Assembly: GCF_012349115.1 (NCBI RefSeq)
Contig: NZ_PQIG01000100.1
Coordinates: forward strand, 1 to 64,000
Reading direction: 5' to 3'
From: Rhizobium ruizarguesonis
Lineage (GTDB): Bacteria > Pseudomonadota > Alphaproteobacteria > Rhizobiales > Rhizobiaceae
Length of the DNA: 64,000 bases
Position 1 is the first letter of the stretch; every line of letters begins with the position of its first letter. The translations under genes were made by a program, and so were the position numbers. Of the stretch, positions 8,235 to 17,189 are shown one piece after another. A model generated the notes under the pieces. It searched no databases. It worked only from the letters and a program-made list of their open reading frames with translations, and was not told where the DNA came from.

Positions 8235-8599
8235 AATCTTGCCTTCTGATCCCGCGAGTCTGTCTGCAGACTATATAGGGGCCGACGGAGATTATATAAA
8301 TAGGCCGCTGCGGTTGCGTCCGAGAGCCGGATATTCTATGTATTATTTAAGAATGCGATTTCTTAAAATAAGTATTTTCAGTTTAACACTTCAGTATGGT
8401 TAATGAAGTGTATGTTGCGCCAAAGCAACATCGAATTTCAGCCATGCGGCAGCCACAATGATATCACAATTTGGCTCTTTCAAATCCGCATTTGAGTTCC
8501 AATTTCAGTCTCGATCCGGAAGGGACATCTGGCAATATCCCGCCAATGCTTCACTGATAGACAGTTGACAAGCGGCGCGGGACCGAAAGGAGACTAAGT
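8235..8599. promoter_or_regulatory. AT-rich divergent region upstream of the porin, with inverted repeat
   Basis: A 365-bp gap between the divergent SDR and outer-membrane barrel genes. Bases 8280-8460 are markedly AT-rich for this genome. A perfect inverted repeat TTTAAGAA-TGCGAT-TTCTTAAA lies at 8346-8367 and could bind a dimeric regulator. No ORF is supported. The length suggests a heavily regulated porin promoter with a long 5' leader. Confidence 0.5.
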
Positions 8600-9235
8600 A
8601 TGCGTGTACTCATTGCTGGCCTCATGGCCTCCGTTTTTGCAATTGCGGGCGTCTCGGCAGCTCAGGCGGCCGATGCCGTCGACCAGGTTCCGGAAGCACC
8701 GGTCGCCCAGGACGCTCCGGTCAAGCCGGCAGGCAACTGGGAAGGCTTTTATCTCGGCGGCGCCGGCACCTACAACATGGGTGACTTCGGTTCCGACCGC
8801 CACACCTACGGTTTCGGCGGCCAGGTCTTCACCGGCTACAACTGGCAGCAGGGCCAGATCGTTTACGGCGTTGAATCCGATCTCGGCTACAGCGGCGACG
8901 ACGTCTCCTCAGGCGGCGTCAAGAACAAGTATGGCTGGAACGGCTCTGTCCGTGGCCGCGTCGGCTACGACATGAACCCCTTCCTGCTCTACGGCACGGC
9001 CGGTCTTGCCATCGGCGACGTCAAGGTTTCCGACGACACCTCGGACGAAAGCAAGACGAACTTCGGCTATACGGTCGGCGCCGGCGTCGAAGCCTTCGTG
9101 ACCAACAACATCACGACGCGCTTGGAATATCGCTACACCGACTACCAGAGCAAGGACTACGACCTCGACTCCGGCAGCTTCTCGCGCGGTTACGACGAGA
9201 ACAGCGTCAAGCTCGGTATCGGCGTCAAGTTCTAA
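8600..9235 (+). CDS. ropB: Outer-membrane beta-barrel protein, RopB/Omp25 family
   Basis: A 211-residue exported protein. The signal peptide ends at AQAADA (cleavage near residue 23), followed by a Pro/Ala/Val linker and eight or so amphipathic strands. It ends in Phe (KLGIGVKF), the BAM recognition signature. NWEGFYLGG opens the barrel as in rhizobial RopB and Brucella Omp25/31 proteins, which stabilise the envelope. The symbol is assigned from resemblance, and paralogues are common in rhizobia. The start is preceded by AAAGGAG. A strong terminator follows. Confidence 0.85.
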   Translation: MRVLIAGLMASVFAIAGVSAAQAADAVDQVPEAPVAQDAPVKPAGNWEGFYLGGAGTYNMGDFGSDRHTYGFGGQVFTGYNWQQGQIVYGVESDLGYSGDDVSSGGVKNKYGWNGSVRGRVGYDMNPFLLYGTAGLAIGDVKVSDDTSDESKTNFGYTVGAGVEAFVTNNITTRLEYRYTDYQSKDYDLDSGSFSRGYDENSVKLGIGVKF

Positions 9236-9258
9236 GCCGGACCATCCGTTCAAGCATG

Positions 9259-9287
9259 AAAAAGCCGGGCACGTCGCCCGGCTTTTT
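9259..9287 (+). terminator. Rho-independent terminator after the porin gene
   Basis: AAAAAGCCGGGC and GCCCGGCTTTTT form a stem with the loop ACGTC and a T run, 24 bp after the stop. It is symmetric enough to serve the converging GST gene as well. Confidence 0.9.
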
Positions 9288-9335
9288 GCTGTCTGTTTGC
9301 TCTTCCCGCCGTTGAGCCCTGGGCTTTGAGCGCGC

Positions 9336-9932
9336 TCAGCCTTGGGACTTGAGTTCGCTATGGGCAGGGAATTTCTTGTCGAACTGCCGCAGCCAGTCGG
9401 TGAGCGGCGCATGATCGGCTTCCCACTGGTCCTTGAAGCGCAGCTCGAGATAATCGAGCGTCGCGGCCAGCGCGAAATGCCCGCCATTGAGCTTCTTGCC
9501 AAGCTTCGGTGGATTGGCGCCGAGATGAGCGAGCCCGCTCGTCGCCTTCTTCCATTGCCGGTCGATCCACGGCTGGTGAATTTTTTCCTCGTCGCGGAAG
9601 CGCCGCTCGTAGACGATCGCCAGCAGGCAGTCGCAGATGCCGTCGCAGAGCGCCTCGAGGATTTCCGCATCCGTGCGCTTGCCCTTCTTGGAAGGGTAGA
9701 GCCCGCCCTTCGTCAGCCGGTCGAAATAATGCATGATCGCCACGCTGTCGAATATCGAGACTCCGTCATCGGTCAGCAGCGTCGGGATCTTGCCGAGCGG
9801 ATTGTTGTCCAGCAGGATCGCCGGTCCGGTATTGGTGTCGACCCGGATGGCGTTCAATTTCAGCGCCAGAAAATGCGCGGCCATCCGCACCTTGTTGGAA
9901 TAGGGCGAGGCGGGCGAACAAAGGAGCTTCAT
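9336..9932 (-). CDS. Glutathione S-transferase family protein
   Basis: A 198-residue GST. The N-domain starts MKLLCSPASPYSNKVRM, with a Cys/Ser active-site segment, then NPLGKIPTLLTDDG with the cis-Pro and FDSVAIMHYFD for glutathione binding. The C-terminal helical domain is about 110 residues. It probably conjugates or reduces electrophiles in the cytosol; the substrate is unknown. It is unrelated to the GST at 437 beyond the fold. It is a stand-alone minus-strand gene downstream of rlmJ and the repeat element. Confidence 0.85.
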   Translation of the reverse strand: MKLLCSPASPYSNKVRMAAHFLALKLNAIRVDTNTGPAILLDNNPLGKIPTLLTDDGVSIFDSVAIMHYFDRLTKGGLYPSKKGKRTDAEILEALCDGICDCLLAIVYERRFRDEEKIHQPWIDRQWKKATSGLAHLGANPPKLGKKLNGGHFALAATLDYLELRFKDQWEADHAPLTDWLRQFDKKFPAHSELKSQG

Positions 9933-9983
9933 GGGACACCTGATGAGATTGTGGAGTTGCGGCGCGGACTATCCCTGAAGCTA

Positions 9984-10087
9984 GCGCATAACTCCGAAAA
10001 TCGGAATCGATTTTCGGAAAGGATTATGCGCAAATTCAAAGTGCTAGAGCGTCCTTAGCTCGTCCTATGGGGCGCGCGGCGCTCTAC
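9984..10087. repeat. Two-hairpin rhizobial repeat, copy 2
   Basis: Inverted orientation relative to copy 1. Outer stem GCGCATAA/TTATGCGC, inner stem CCGAAAATCG/CGATTTTCGG, linker AAATTCAAAGTGCT, then AGAGCGTCC...GGCGCTCT. It ends four bases before the stop codon of rlmJ. Confidence 0.85.
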
Positions 10088-10091
10088 CCGG

Positions 10092-10961
10092 TCAATCGTC
10101 CTTGACTGCCTTGTTCTCTCCGCGCAGCCAGAAAGCGCGGTGCGAGGCGAAGCGGTCTTGCGCCAGATGGTCCTTCAATGCGGGCAGCAATTGGTGCAAT
10201 TCGTCCTTCAGCGTGAAGGGCGGGTTGACGATGACGAGGCCTGAGCCCGTCAGACCGGTAATGCCGCGGTCGCTGCGAACGGCGAGTTCGGCGCAGAGCA
10301 TTTTCGAAATGTCGAGCGCCTGCAGCGCCTCGTGGAATTCCTTGATCGGCGCGCCCTTTTTCAGCGGGTACCACAGGCAATAGGTGCCGCCGGGAAAGCG
10401 GCGGTAGGCTTTTTCCAGTCCTTCGGCCAGCCGCTGATATTCGTCCTCTTCCTCGAAGGGCGGATCGACGAGCACGATGCCGCGCTTCTCCTTCGGCGGC
10501 AGATGTGCGCCGAGCGCCAGCCAGCCGTCGAGCTCGGTGATGCGGGCGTGGTGATCGCCCTCGAACAGCCGGTGCAGCCTGACGTAGTCCTCGGGATGCA
10601 GTTCCATCGCCGACAGCCGGTCCTGCGGCCGGAACAGCATGCGCGCAAGTTTCGGCGAGCCGGGATAGAAGCGGATGCCGCCCTCAGGATTGAGTTCGCG
10701 GATTGCCGAGAGGTAGGGCTCCAGCAGTTCAGAAACCTGAGGGCCGAGCTCTGCCTCCATCAGCTTGCCGATGCCATCGAGCCATTCGCCGGTTTTCTGT
10801 GCTTCTTCGGAGGAGAGGTCGTAGAGCCCGATGCCGGCATGCGTGTCGAGCACCCGGAAGCCGCCATCCTTTTTCTGCATGTAGCGGATCAGCCGCGTCA
10901 GCACGACATGTTTCAGCACATCGGCAAAGTTGCCCGCGTGATAGATGTGGCGGTAGTTCAT
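10092..10961 (-). CDS. rlmJ: 23S rRNA (adenine(2030)-N(6))-methyltransferase RlmJ
   Basis: Methylates A2030 of 23S rRNA using S-adenosylmethionine. The 289-residue protein starts MNYRHIYHAGNFADVLKH, the RlmJ (YhiR/ComJ) signature. It has DTHAGIGLYDL for SAM binding and the catalytic IVLVDPPFE motif near residue 167. The ATG at 10961 was chosen because the family start is conserved; in-frame sequence continues upstream to 11078 but overlaps the divergent gene. It is divergent from the molybdopterin oxidoreductase with an 83-bp gap. Confidence 0.93.
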   Translation of the reverse strand: MNYRHIYHAGNFADVLKHVVLTRLIRYMQKKDGGFRVLDTHAGIGLYDLSSEEAQKTGEWLDGIGKLMEAELGPQVSELLEPYLSAIRELNPEGGIRFYPGSPKLARMLFRPQDRLSAMELHPEDYVRLHRLFEGDHHARITELDGWLALGAHLPPKEKRGIVLVDPPFEEEDEYQRLAEGLEKAYRRFPGGTYCLWYPLKKGAPIKEFHEALQALDISKMLCAELAVRSDRGITGLTGSGLVIVNPPFTLKDELHQLLPALKDHLAQDRFASHRAFWLRGENKAVKDD

Positions 10962-11044
10962 TTTTGCTGAATGTCCGTATGAATTCGCGTCATGGGGAAT
11001 TTTTGTGGCTTTTGGCCGTGCAAGCCTTGGAATATACAAATGCC

Positions 11045-13183
11045 ATGAACATTGCGACCCCCATCCACGCCAAATCATCGAAGCCGGAGAATAGGGTAGG
11101 CCACACCGCCTGTCCGCACGACTGTCCCTCCACCTGCGCGCTGGAGGTCGATATATCAGAGGATGGCCGCATAGGCCGTGTGCGCGGCGCCAATGACCAT
11201 TCCTACACGTCGGGTGTCATCTGCGCCAAGGTCGCCCGTTATGCCGAGCGGCTCTACCATCCCGACCGCCTGATGCATCCGCTACGCTGCGCCGGCGCCA
11301 AGGGGGCAGGGCAGTGGCAGCAGATTTCCTGGGACGATGCGCTGGATGAGATCGCCGAAGCCTTTGTGAAGTCCGAGGCAAGGGACGGCAGCGAGGCGAT
11401 CTGGCCCTATTTCTACGCTGGTACCATGGGCTGGGTGCAGCGCGATTCCATCGATCGCCTGCGTCATGCCAAGCGTTACTCCGGCTTCTTCTCCTCGATC
11501 TGCACCAACCCCGCCTGGACCGGCTTCACGATGGCGACCGGCACGCTGCGCGGTCCCGATCCGCGCGAGATGGGTCGCACCGATTGCGTCGTCATCTGGG
11601 GCACCAACGCGGTCTCGACGCAGGTCAACGTGATGACCCACGCCATCAAGTCGCGTAAGGAGCGCGGCGCGAAGATCGTCGTCATCGACATCTACGACAA
11701 TCCGACGATGAAGCAGGCCGACATGGCGCTGATCGTCAGGCCAGGCACCGACGCCGCACTCGCCTGCGCCGTCATGCACATCGCCTTCCGCGACGGTTAT
11801 GCCGATCGTGACTATATGGCGAGATATGCCGATGATCCCGCCGGTCTCGAAGCGCATCTGAAAACCAAGACGCCGCAATGGGCCGCTGCCATCACCGGCC
11901 TTTCGGTCGAAGAGATCGAAGCCTTCGCCAGCCTCGTCGGCACGACGAAGAAAACCTTCTTTCGCCTGGGCTACGGCTTCACCCGCCAGCGCAACGGCGC
12001 GGTCGCCATGCATGCGGCGGCCTCGATCGCCACCGTCCTCGGCTCCTGGCAATATGAGGGCGGCGGCGCCTTCCATTCGAACAGCGACATCTTCCGCTTG
12101 AACAATGCGGAACTGACCGGCCGGTCGATGAAGGACGCGGATGTCCGCATGCTCGATCAATCCCAGATCGGCCGCGTGCTGACCGGCGATCCGGTGGCGC
12201 TCCGCCATCGCGGCCCGGTGACGGCGATGCTGATCCAGAACACCAATCCCGCCAACATCGCGCCCGAGCAGCGCCTCGTCAGACGCGGCTTTGCCCGCAA
12301 CGACCTCTTCGTCGCCGTCCACGAGCAGTTCATGACCGAGACGGCTGAGATCGCCGATATCGTCATCCCGGCGACGATGTTCGTCGAACATGACGATATC
12401 TATCGGGCCGGCGGCCAGAACCATATCCTGCTGGGGCCGAAGCTGGTCGAGCCGCCGTCAACCGTGCGCACCAATCTCTTCGTCATCGAGGAACTGGCAA
12501 AACGCCTCGGCGTCGCCGATCGCCCCGGCTTCGGCTTCACCGCCCGGGAGATGGTCGACCGCATCCTGGAATCGAGCGGCCTGCCGGATTACGACCATTT
12601 CCTCGAACACAAATGGTTCGATCGTCAGCCCGCTTTCGAGGAGGCGCATTATCTGAACGGCTTTGCCCATCCGGATGGCAAGTTTCATTTCCGCCCGGAC
12701 TGGATCGATCAGCCGGCGCCGAACAAGCCCCCGGCTTCTATCGGCGCGCTCGGTCCGCACGCCGCGCTTCCGGCCTTCCCCGATCAGGTCGATGTCATCG
12801 AAGTCGCCGATTCCGAGCATCCCTTCCGGCTCGCCACCTCGCCGGCCCGCAACTTCCTGAATTCGAGCTTCTCCGAGACCAAGACCTCTCGCCAGAAGGA
12901 AGGTCGTCCTGAAGTGATGGTCAATCCGGCCGACGCCGAAGCCAACGGCATCGCCCATGGCGATCTCGTCCGAATCGGCAACAGCCGCGGCGATCTGCGC
13001 ATCCACGCCCGCATCACCACCGAAGTCAAATCCGGCGTGCTGATCGCCGAAGGCCTCTGGCCGAACAAGGCGCATGTCGACGGCGAGGGCATCAACGTCT
13101 TGACCGGCGCCGACCCTGTCGCGCCCTATGGCGGGGCGGCCGTACACGACAACAAGGTCTGGTTTCGCAGGGACGCAGCATGA
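11045..13183 (+). CDS. Molybdopterin-dependent oxidoreductase, catalytic subunit
   Basis: A 712-residue DMSO-reductase superfamily enzyme carrying bis-MGD cofactor and one [4Fe-4S] cluster. The cluster motif is HTACPHDCPSTCALEV with the fourth Cys in GVICAKVARYAE (residues about 19-60). Next come molybdopterin-binding segments such as VVIWGTNAVSTQ and a C-terminal MGD-binding domain with RLATSPARNFLNSSF and HGDLVRIGNSRG. No Tat signal precedes the cluster, so it is probably cytoplasmic. Substrate unknown; no dedicated electron-transfer subunit is adjacent. Its 3' end overlaps the Nudix gene by four bases. The start at 11045 is a best guess; GTG/ATG codons upstream are possible. Confidence 0.85.
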   Translation: MNIATPIHAKSSKPENRVGHTACPHDCPSTCALEVDISEDGRIGRVRGANDHSYTSGVICAKVARYAERLYHPDRLMHPLRCAGAKGAGQWQQISWDDALDEIAEAFVKSEARDGSEAIWPYFYAGTMGWVQRDSIDRLRHAKRYSGFFSSICTNPAWTGFTMATGTLRGPDPREMGRTDCVVIWGTNAVSTQVNVMTHAIKSRKERGAKIVVIDIYDNPTMKQADMALIVRPGTDAALACAVMHIAFRDGYADRDYMARYADDPAGLEAHLKTKTPQWAAAITGLSVEEIEAFASLVGTTKKTFFRLGYGFTRQRNGAVAMHAAASIATVLGSWQYEGGGAFHSNSDIFRLNNAELTGRSMKDADVRMLDQSQIGRVLTGDPVALRHRGPVTAMLIQNTNPANIAPEQRLVRRGFARNDLFVAVHEQFMTETAEIADIVIPATMFVEHDDIYRAGGQNHILLGPKLVEPPSTVRTNLFVIEELAKRLGVADRPGFGFTAREMVDRILESSGLPDYDHFLEHKWFDRQPAFEEAHYLNGFAHPDGKFHFRPDWIDQPAPNKPPASIGALGPHAALPAFPDQVDVIEVADSEHPFRLATSPARNFLNSSFSETKTSRQKEGRPEVMVNPADAEANGIAHGDLVRIGNSRGDLRIHARITTEVKSGVLIAEGLWPNKAHVDGEGINVLTGADPVAPYGGAAVHDNKVWFRRDAA

Positions 13184-13773
13184 TGCAGCCGAAATCACGG
13201 GTGAAGATCGTCAGCGAAGAAACGCTGTCGAATGGGTGGACGCGGTTGAGCAGCTACCTGCTCGACTATATCGACCGCAAGGGCGCAGCCCAGCGGTTGA
13301 AACGGGAGGTCTATCACCGCACACCAGCCGCCTGCATCCTGCTCTATGATCCGAGGCGCGACCTCGTCGTTCTCGTCCGCCAATTCCGCCTCGCCGTTCA
13401 TCTCAACGGCGATCCCAGTTGGATAATCGAGGTGCCGGCCGGCCTTCTCGACGATGACCATCCCGAAGCGGCGATCCGTCGCGAGGCGATGGAGGAGACC
13501 GGCTATCGCCTGCGCGATGCGCGCTTCCTCTTCAAATCCTACACCTCACCGGGTGCCGTCACCGAAGTGGTCCACTTCTTCACAGCCGTCGTCGACATCG
13601 CAGACCGCGTGGCGGAAGGCGGCGGCCTGGATGAGGAGCACGAGGATATCGAGGTCCTCGAAATCCCGCTCGACGAGGCGGCGGCGATGATCGAAACCGG
13701 CGAGATCTTCGATGTCAAAACGATCGTGCTTCTTCAATGGGCCGCGTTGAACAGGGCAAGGCTGACGGCCTGA
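13180..13773 (+). CDS. Nudix hydrolase (ADP-ribose / GDP-sugar pyrophosphatase type)
   Basis: A 197-residue Nudix enzyme. The Nudix box reads G-LLDDDHPEAAIRREAMEETGY (core REAMEETG near residue 110), preceded by WIIEVPAG as in the ADP-ribose pyrophosphatase/NudK subgroup. It would hydrolyse nucleoside-diphosphate derivatives to monophosphates in the cytosol. The ATG at 13180 overlaps the oxidoreductase stop as ATGA, so the two are translated together; why the pair is linked is not obvious. Confidence 0.88.
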   Translation: MMQPKSRVKIVSEETLSNGWTRLSSYLLDYIDRKGAAQRLKREVYHRTPAACILLYDPRRDLVVLVRQFRLAVHLNGDPSWIIEVPAGLLDDDHPEAAIRREAMEETGYRLRDARFLFKSYTSPGAVTEVVHFFTAVVDIADRVAEGGGLDEEHEDIEVLEIPLDEAAAMIETGEIFDVKTIVLLQWAALNRARLTA

Positions 13774-13886
13774 TCGCGGTCATTGCGCGGGATCGAGGGA
13801 CCGGTGAATCTGCGGGGCGAGCGCATCGGATCATTCCAAAGCGCAAGTTTCCGCTTTAAGATGATAAGGCGCGAAATTTCATACGA

Positions 13887-13904
13887 CTGTCACGAAGCGG
13901 TTCT
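13887..13904 (+). promoter_or_regulatory. Candidate PhoB box upstream of phnM
   Basis: CTGTCAC-GAAG-CGGTTCT has a perfect first half-site (CTGTCAY) and four of seven matches in the second, at the canonical 11-bp repeat spacing. It lies 47 bp before the phnM start. There is no convincing -10 box behind it. Confidence 0.4.
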
Positions 13905-13950
13905 ATCCGCTGCGGTTTGTCAATCATCGGATGCGGTCAGGAGAAAGCCC

Positions 13951-15120
13951 ATGTGGCTCAGAAATTTCACCCTCGTTCTCCCTAACGAGGTGGTGAGGGA
14001 AGGTTCCGTGCGTGTTGAGGATGGGGTCATCGCCGAGATCAGGCCGGAGCCGGTCGCCAGTGCTGCCATCGATGGCGGCGGGCGGCTGCTGATGCCTGGA
14101 TTCGTCGATCTCCACGGCGACATGATCGAGCGCGAAATCGCCCCACGGCCGAACGCGACGATGCCGATCGATTTCGGCATCCACGAACTCGACAAGAAGC
14201 TTGCCGCCGCTGGTGTCACGACGGCGTTTGCCGCCGTCTCCTTCGCGACCGAAAGCGTCTACGACCACGTCCGCTCGCTGGAGACGACATCCGCGGTGAT
14301 CGAGGGCATTAACCGCCTGCGCGGCGATCTGCTGATCGACCACCGCGTCCACGCCCGTTACGAAATCACCAATGTAGGGGCAGTTCCCGCGCTCGAGCGC
14401 CTGCTGAATGCCGATCAGATCGACATGGTCTCGCTGACCGACCACACGCCGGGCCAGGGCCAGTACAACAACCTGCAAAGCTATATCCTCAGCATCTCCG
14501 AGCGCCGCGCCATCTCCGAGGAAATGGCGGCGGAGATCGTCGCCAAGCGCATCGCCATGCGCAGCAATCCTGACATCGAGGCCAAGCTGAAGGAGATCGT
14601 CGCGCTGTCGCTGAAGCACAAGCTGTCGCTTGCCTCGCATGACGATGACAGCGTCGAAAAAGTCGCCGAAATGCACGATCTCGGTGTCACCATCAGCGAG
14701 TTTCCGGTCACCGCACCTGCGGCGGAGGAGGCCCGCCGTCGTGGCCTCTGGACGCTGATGGGCGCGCCGAACGCACTGCGCGGCCAGTCGATGTCGGGCA
14801 ATCTCAGCGCGCTCGATGCTGCAAGGGCCGGCCTGCTGAGCGTCATCGCCGCCGATTATCATCCGGCTGCCTTCGTGCCCGGCATCTTCAAGCTTGCCGA
14901 CATGGTGGAAGGTGGCCTGCCGGCCGCCGTTGCCATGGCGACCGGCAATGCGGCCCGTTCGGCCGGCCTGTCTGATCGTGGCGAGATCGCCATCGGCCAG
15001 CGCGCCGATCTTGTCGCGGTTGAGCCGGGTGATATCAATCGCATCCGCGCCACGTTCCGCGCCGGCCGCTTCGTCTATAGCGACGGCACGCTGCATCCGC
15101 TGCGGGCCTTGGCGGCTTAG
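13951..15120 (+). CDS. phnM: Alpha-D-ribose 1-methylphosphonate 5-triphosphate diphosphatase
   Basis: PhnM removes pyrophosphate from the ribosyl-phosphonate triphosphate intermediate of the C-P lyase pathway. The 389-residue amidohydrolase-fold protein has the metal motif DLHGDMIE near residue 55 (D-x-H), then SLTDHTPGQGQY, SHDDD and IAADYHPAAF, all characteristic of PhnM. The ATG at 13951 follows CAGGAGAA. Other C-P lyase genes (phnG-L, phnN) are absent from the window. The candidate PhoB box upstream fits phosphate-starvation control. A palindromic repeat starts directly after the stop. Confidence 0.93.
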   Translation: MWLRNFTLVLPNEVVREGSVRVEDGVIAEIRPEPVASAAIDGGGRLLMPGFVDLHGDMIEREIAPRPNATMPIDFGIHELDKKLAAAGVTTAFAAVSFATESVYDHVRSLETTSAVIEGINRLRGDLLIDHRVHARYEITNVGAVPALERLLNADQIDMVSLTDHTPGQGQYNNLQSYILSISERRAISEEMAAEIVAKRIAMRSNPDIEAKLKEIVALSLKHKLSLASHDDDSVEKVAEMHDLGVTISEFPVTAPAAEEARRRGLWTLMGAPNALRGQSMSGNLSALDAARAGLLSVIAADYHPAAFVPGIFKLADMVEGGLPAAVAMATGNAARSAGLSDRGEIAIGQRADLVAVEPGDINRIRATFRAGRFVYSDGTLHPLRALAA

Positions 15121-15121
15121 A

Positions 15122-15190
15122 GCAATTCCAGGAAAAGTGCGAAGCGGTTTTCCCAGGCAAAGCGCGAAGCGCTTTTGCCGGGAATTGCGT
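15122..15190. repeat. Palindromic intergenic repeat after phnM
   Basis: Outer arms GCAATTCC (15122-15129) and GGAATTGC (15181-15188) enclose two smaller hairpins, AAAAGTGCGAAGCGGTTTT and AAAGCGCGAAGCGCTTTT. It begins one base after the phnM stop and ends close to the purN stop at 15203, filling the convergent gap, where it may act as a bidirectional terminator. The sequence type is common between rhizobial genes. Confidence 0.7.
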
Positions 15191-15202
15191 AAAACAAGCG
15201 GC

Positions 15203-15874
15203 CTAAGAGCGGTCGCCGATCAGCGAAATGAGTTGAGCCCTGGGTACGGTGGTTGAGGCCTCTGTGCTCATGGCCCTGCCGCCTTCCATCGTCACACGGC
15301 CTTCGGCAAACAGCCGCAAGGCTTGCGGATAGATCTGGTGTTCGATGGTGAGCACACGCGCGGCAAGGCTATCGGCCGTGTCGCCGGAAAGAACCGGCAC
15401 GGCCGCCTGGCCGATCACCGGTCCCTCGTCCATGCCTTCGGTGACGAAATGCACGGTGCAGCCGGCGATCCGCATGCCGGCGTCGAGCGCGCGCTGATGC
15501 GTGTGCAGGCCCGGAAACAGCGGCAGCAGGGAAGGGTGGATGTTGAGCATCCGGCCTTCGTAGCGCTGGATGAAGGTCGGCGTCAGCAGCCGCATATAGC
15601 CTGCCAGGCAGAGAATGTCGGGCGAAAGCTCATCGAGCGCCGAAAAGATCGCCGCTTCATGCGCGTCCTTGCTGGCATAGTCCTTGCGGGGAAAGGCGAA
15701 GGTGGCAATACCTTCGGCGGCGGCCATGGCAAGCCCGCCGGCATCCGCCTTGTCGGAGATCACCCCGATGATCTCGGCCGGATAGTCGGCTGCCTTCGCC
15801 GCCGCAACCAGCGCCATCATGTTGGAGCCGCTGCCTGATATGAAGACGACGGCGCGTTTGCGCGGCGAGCTCAT
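15203..15874 (-). CDS. purN: Phosphoribosylglycinamide formyltransferase
   Basis: Third step of purine synthesis: transfers formyl from 10-formyl-THF to GAR. The 223-residue protein has the N-terminal phosphate loop FISGSGSNM, the catalytic region LAGYMRLLTP and MLNIHPSLLPLFPG (Asn-His), and VHFVTEGMDEGPVIGQ with the catalytic Asp. The ATG at 15874 overlaps the purM stop by four bases; together they form a purM-purN unit. Confidence 0.97.
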   Translation of the reverse strand: MSSPRKRAVVFISGSGSNMMALVAAAKAADYPAEIIGVISDKADAGGLAMAAAEGIATFAFPRKDYASKDAHEAAIFSALDELSPDILCLAGYMRLLTPTFIQRYEGRMLNIHPSLLPLFPGLHTHQRALDAGMRIAGCTVHFVTEGMDEGPVIGQAAVPVLSGDTADSLAARVLTIEHQIYPQALRLFAEGRVTMEGGRAMSTEASTTVPRAQLISLIGDRS

Positions 15875-16944
15875 ATGGCAAGCGTACCCTTGTAGACCGT
15901 GCCGGCGGCGCCCTCGTCGCGGGCGATCATGCGACCGAGCGTGACAACGGTCTCGCCCTCGGCTTCGAGAGCCGCGGAAACCGTCGCGACATTCTCGCTG
16001 GCGACAACGGCGATCATGCCCACACCGCAGTTAAAGGTGCGCAGCATTTCCCTGGAGTCGACGCCGCCCGCTTTGGCGAGCCATGAAAACACCGGCGGCA
16101 CCTTGACGGCGGCAAGATCGATCTCGGCCGCCAGATGCTTCGGCAGGACGCGCGGAATATTTTCCGGGAAGCCACCGCCGGTGATGTGCGCCAGCGCCTT
16201 GATGGCGCCGGTTTCGCGGATCGCCTTCAGAAGCGGCTTCACATAGATACGGGTCGGCTCGAGCAGAGCTTCGCCGAGCCGCCGGCCTTCGGCAAACGGT
16301 GCGGCTGCGCTCCAGTCGAGGCCGGACAATTCCACGATCTTGCGCACCAGCGAAAAGCCGTTGGAATGGACGCCGGAGGAGGCAAGGCCGAGGATCACGT
16401 CACCTTCGGCAATATCGCCTGATGGCAGGAGCTTGCCGCGTTCGGCAGCACCGACGGCAAAACCCGCGAGATCGTAGTCGCCGGAGGAATACATGCCGGG
16501 CATCTCGGCCGTCTCGCCGCCGATTAGCGCGCAGCCCGCCTCGCGGCAGCCGGCGGCAATGCCGCCGACGATGGCCGCGCCTTGGTCGGGGTCGAGCTTG
16601 CCGGTCGCGAAATAATCGAGGAAGAACAGCGGCTCGGCGCCCTGTACCACGAGATCGTTGACGCACATGGCGACGAGGTCGATGCCGACGGTGTCGTGAT
16701 AGTCGGCATCGATCGCAATCTTCAGCTTGGTGCCGACACCGTCATTGGCAGCGACGAGAACCGGATCGGTAAAACCCGCCGCCTTGAGGTCGAACAGCCC
16801 GCCGAAGCCGCCGATCTCGCCGTCGGCGCCGGGACGGCGCGTCGAGCGCACCGCCGGCTTGATCTTCTCGACGAGGAGGTTTCCGGCATCGATATCGACG
16901 CCCGCATCGCTATATGTCAGGCCGTTTTTCCCAGACTGGCTCAT
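15871..16944 (-). CDS. purM: Phosphoribosylformylglycinamidine cyclo-ligase
   Basis: AIR synthetase, step five of purine synthesis, closes the imidazole ring with ATP. The 357-residue protein shows LTYSDAGVDIDAGN at the N-terminus, GGFGGLFD, VANDGVGTKLKIA, GGETAEMPGMY and HITGGGFPENIPRVLP, all standard for PurM. It is the first gene of purMN and diverges from the perM-like gene across a 245-bp gap with a nested palindrome. Confidence 0.97.
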   Translation of the reverse strand: MSQSGKNGLTYSDAGVDIDAGNLLVEKIKPAVRSTRRPGADGEIGGFGGLFDLKAAGFTDPVLVAANDGVGTKLKIAIDADYHDTVGIDLVAMCVNDLVVQGAEPLFFLDYFATGKLDPDQGAAIVGGIAAGCREAGCALIGGETAEMPGMYSSGDYDLAGFAVGAAERGKLLPSGDIAEGDVILGLASSGVHSNGFSLVRKIVELSGLDWSAAAPFAEGRRLGEALLEPTRIYVKPLLKAIRETGAIKALAHITGGGFPENIPRVLPKHLAAEIDLAAVKVPPVFSWLAKAGGVDSREMLRTFNCGVGMIAVVASENVATVSAALEAEGETVVTLGRMIARDEGAAGTVYKGTLAI

Positions 16945-17012
16945 GCTGGTCTCCGATGGCTATTTCAGGCGGCAAACGTGCCGCGTCATCTGCCGGTCGC
17001 AATTGCATGACA

Positions 17013-17048
17013 GGGGCTTTTATGCAAGCGCTGCATGGCAAAAGCCCC
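17013..17048. promoter_or_regulatory. Nested palindrome in the purM divergent region
   Basis: GGGGCTTTT (17013-17021) pairs with AAAAGCCCC (17040-17048). Inside, ATGCA (17022-17026) pairs with TGCAT (17032-17036) around AGCGC. It lies 69 bp upstream of the purM start and 142 bp upstream of the AI-2E-family gene. It could be an operator or an attenuating hairpin for either gene. Confidence 0.45.
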
Positions 17049-17189
17049 CAATTTCCCGCGTCTTCCCTGAGCCTTTCGGGGATTTTGCCCGACAGGGTTG
17101 ACCATCTTTGCGCCTGCATCCTATGTGCTGAATGGCCGCTTCGGATCGGATGCGGGGTTCGGCGACGGCGACGATCAGCGGGGAAGGCA

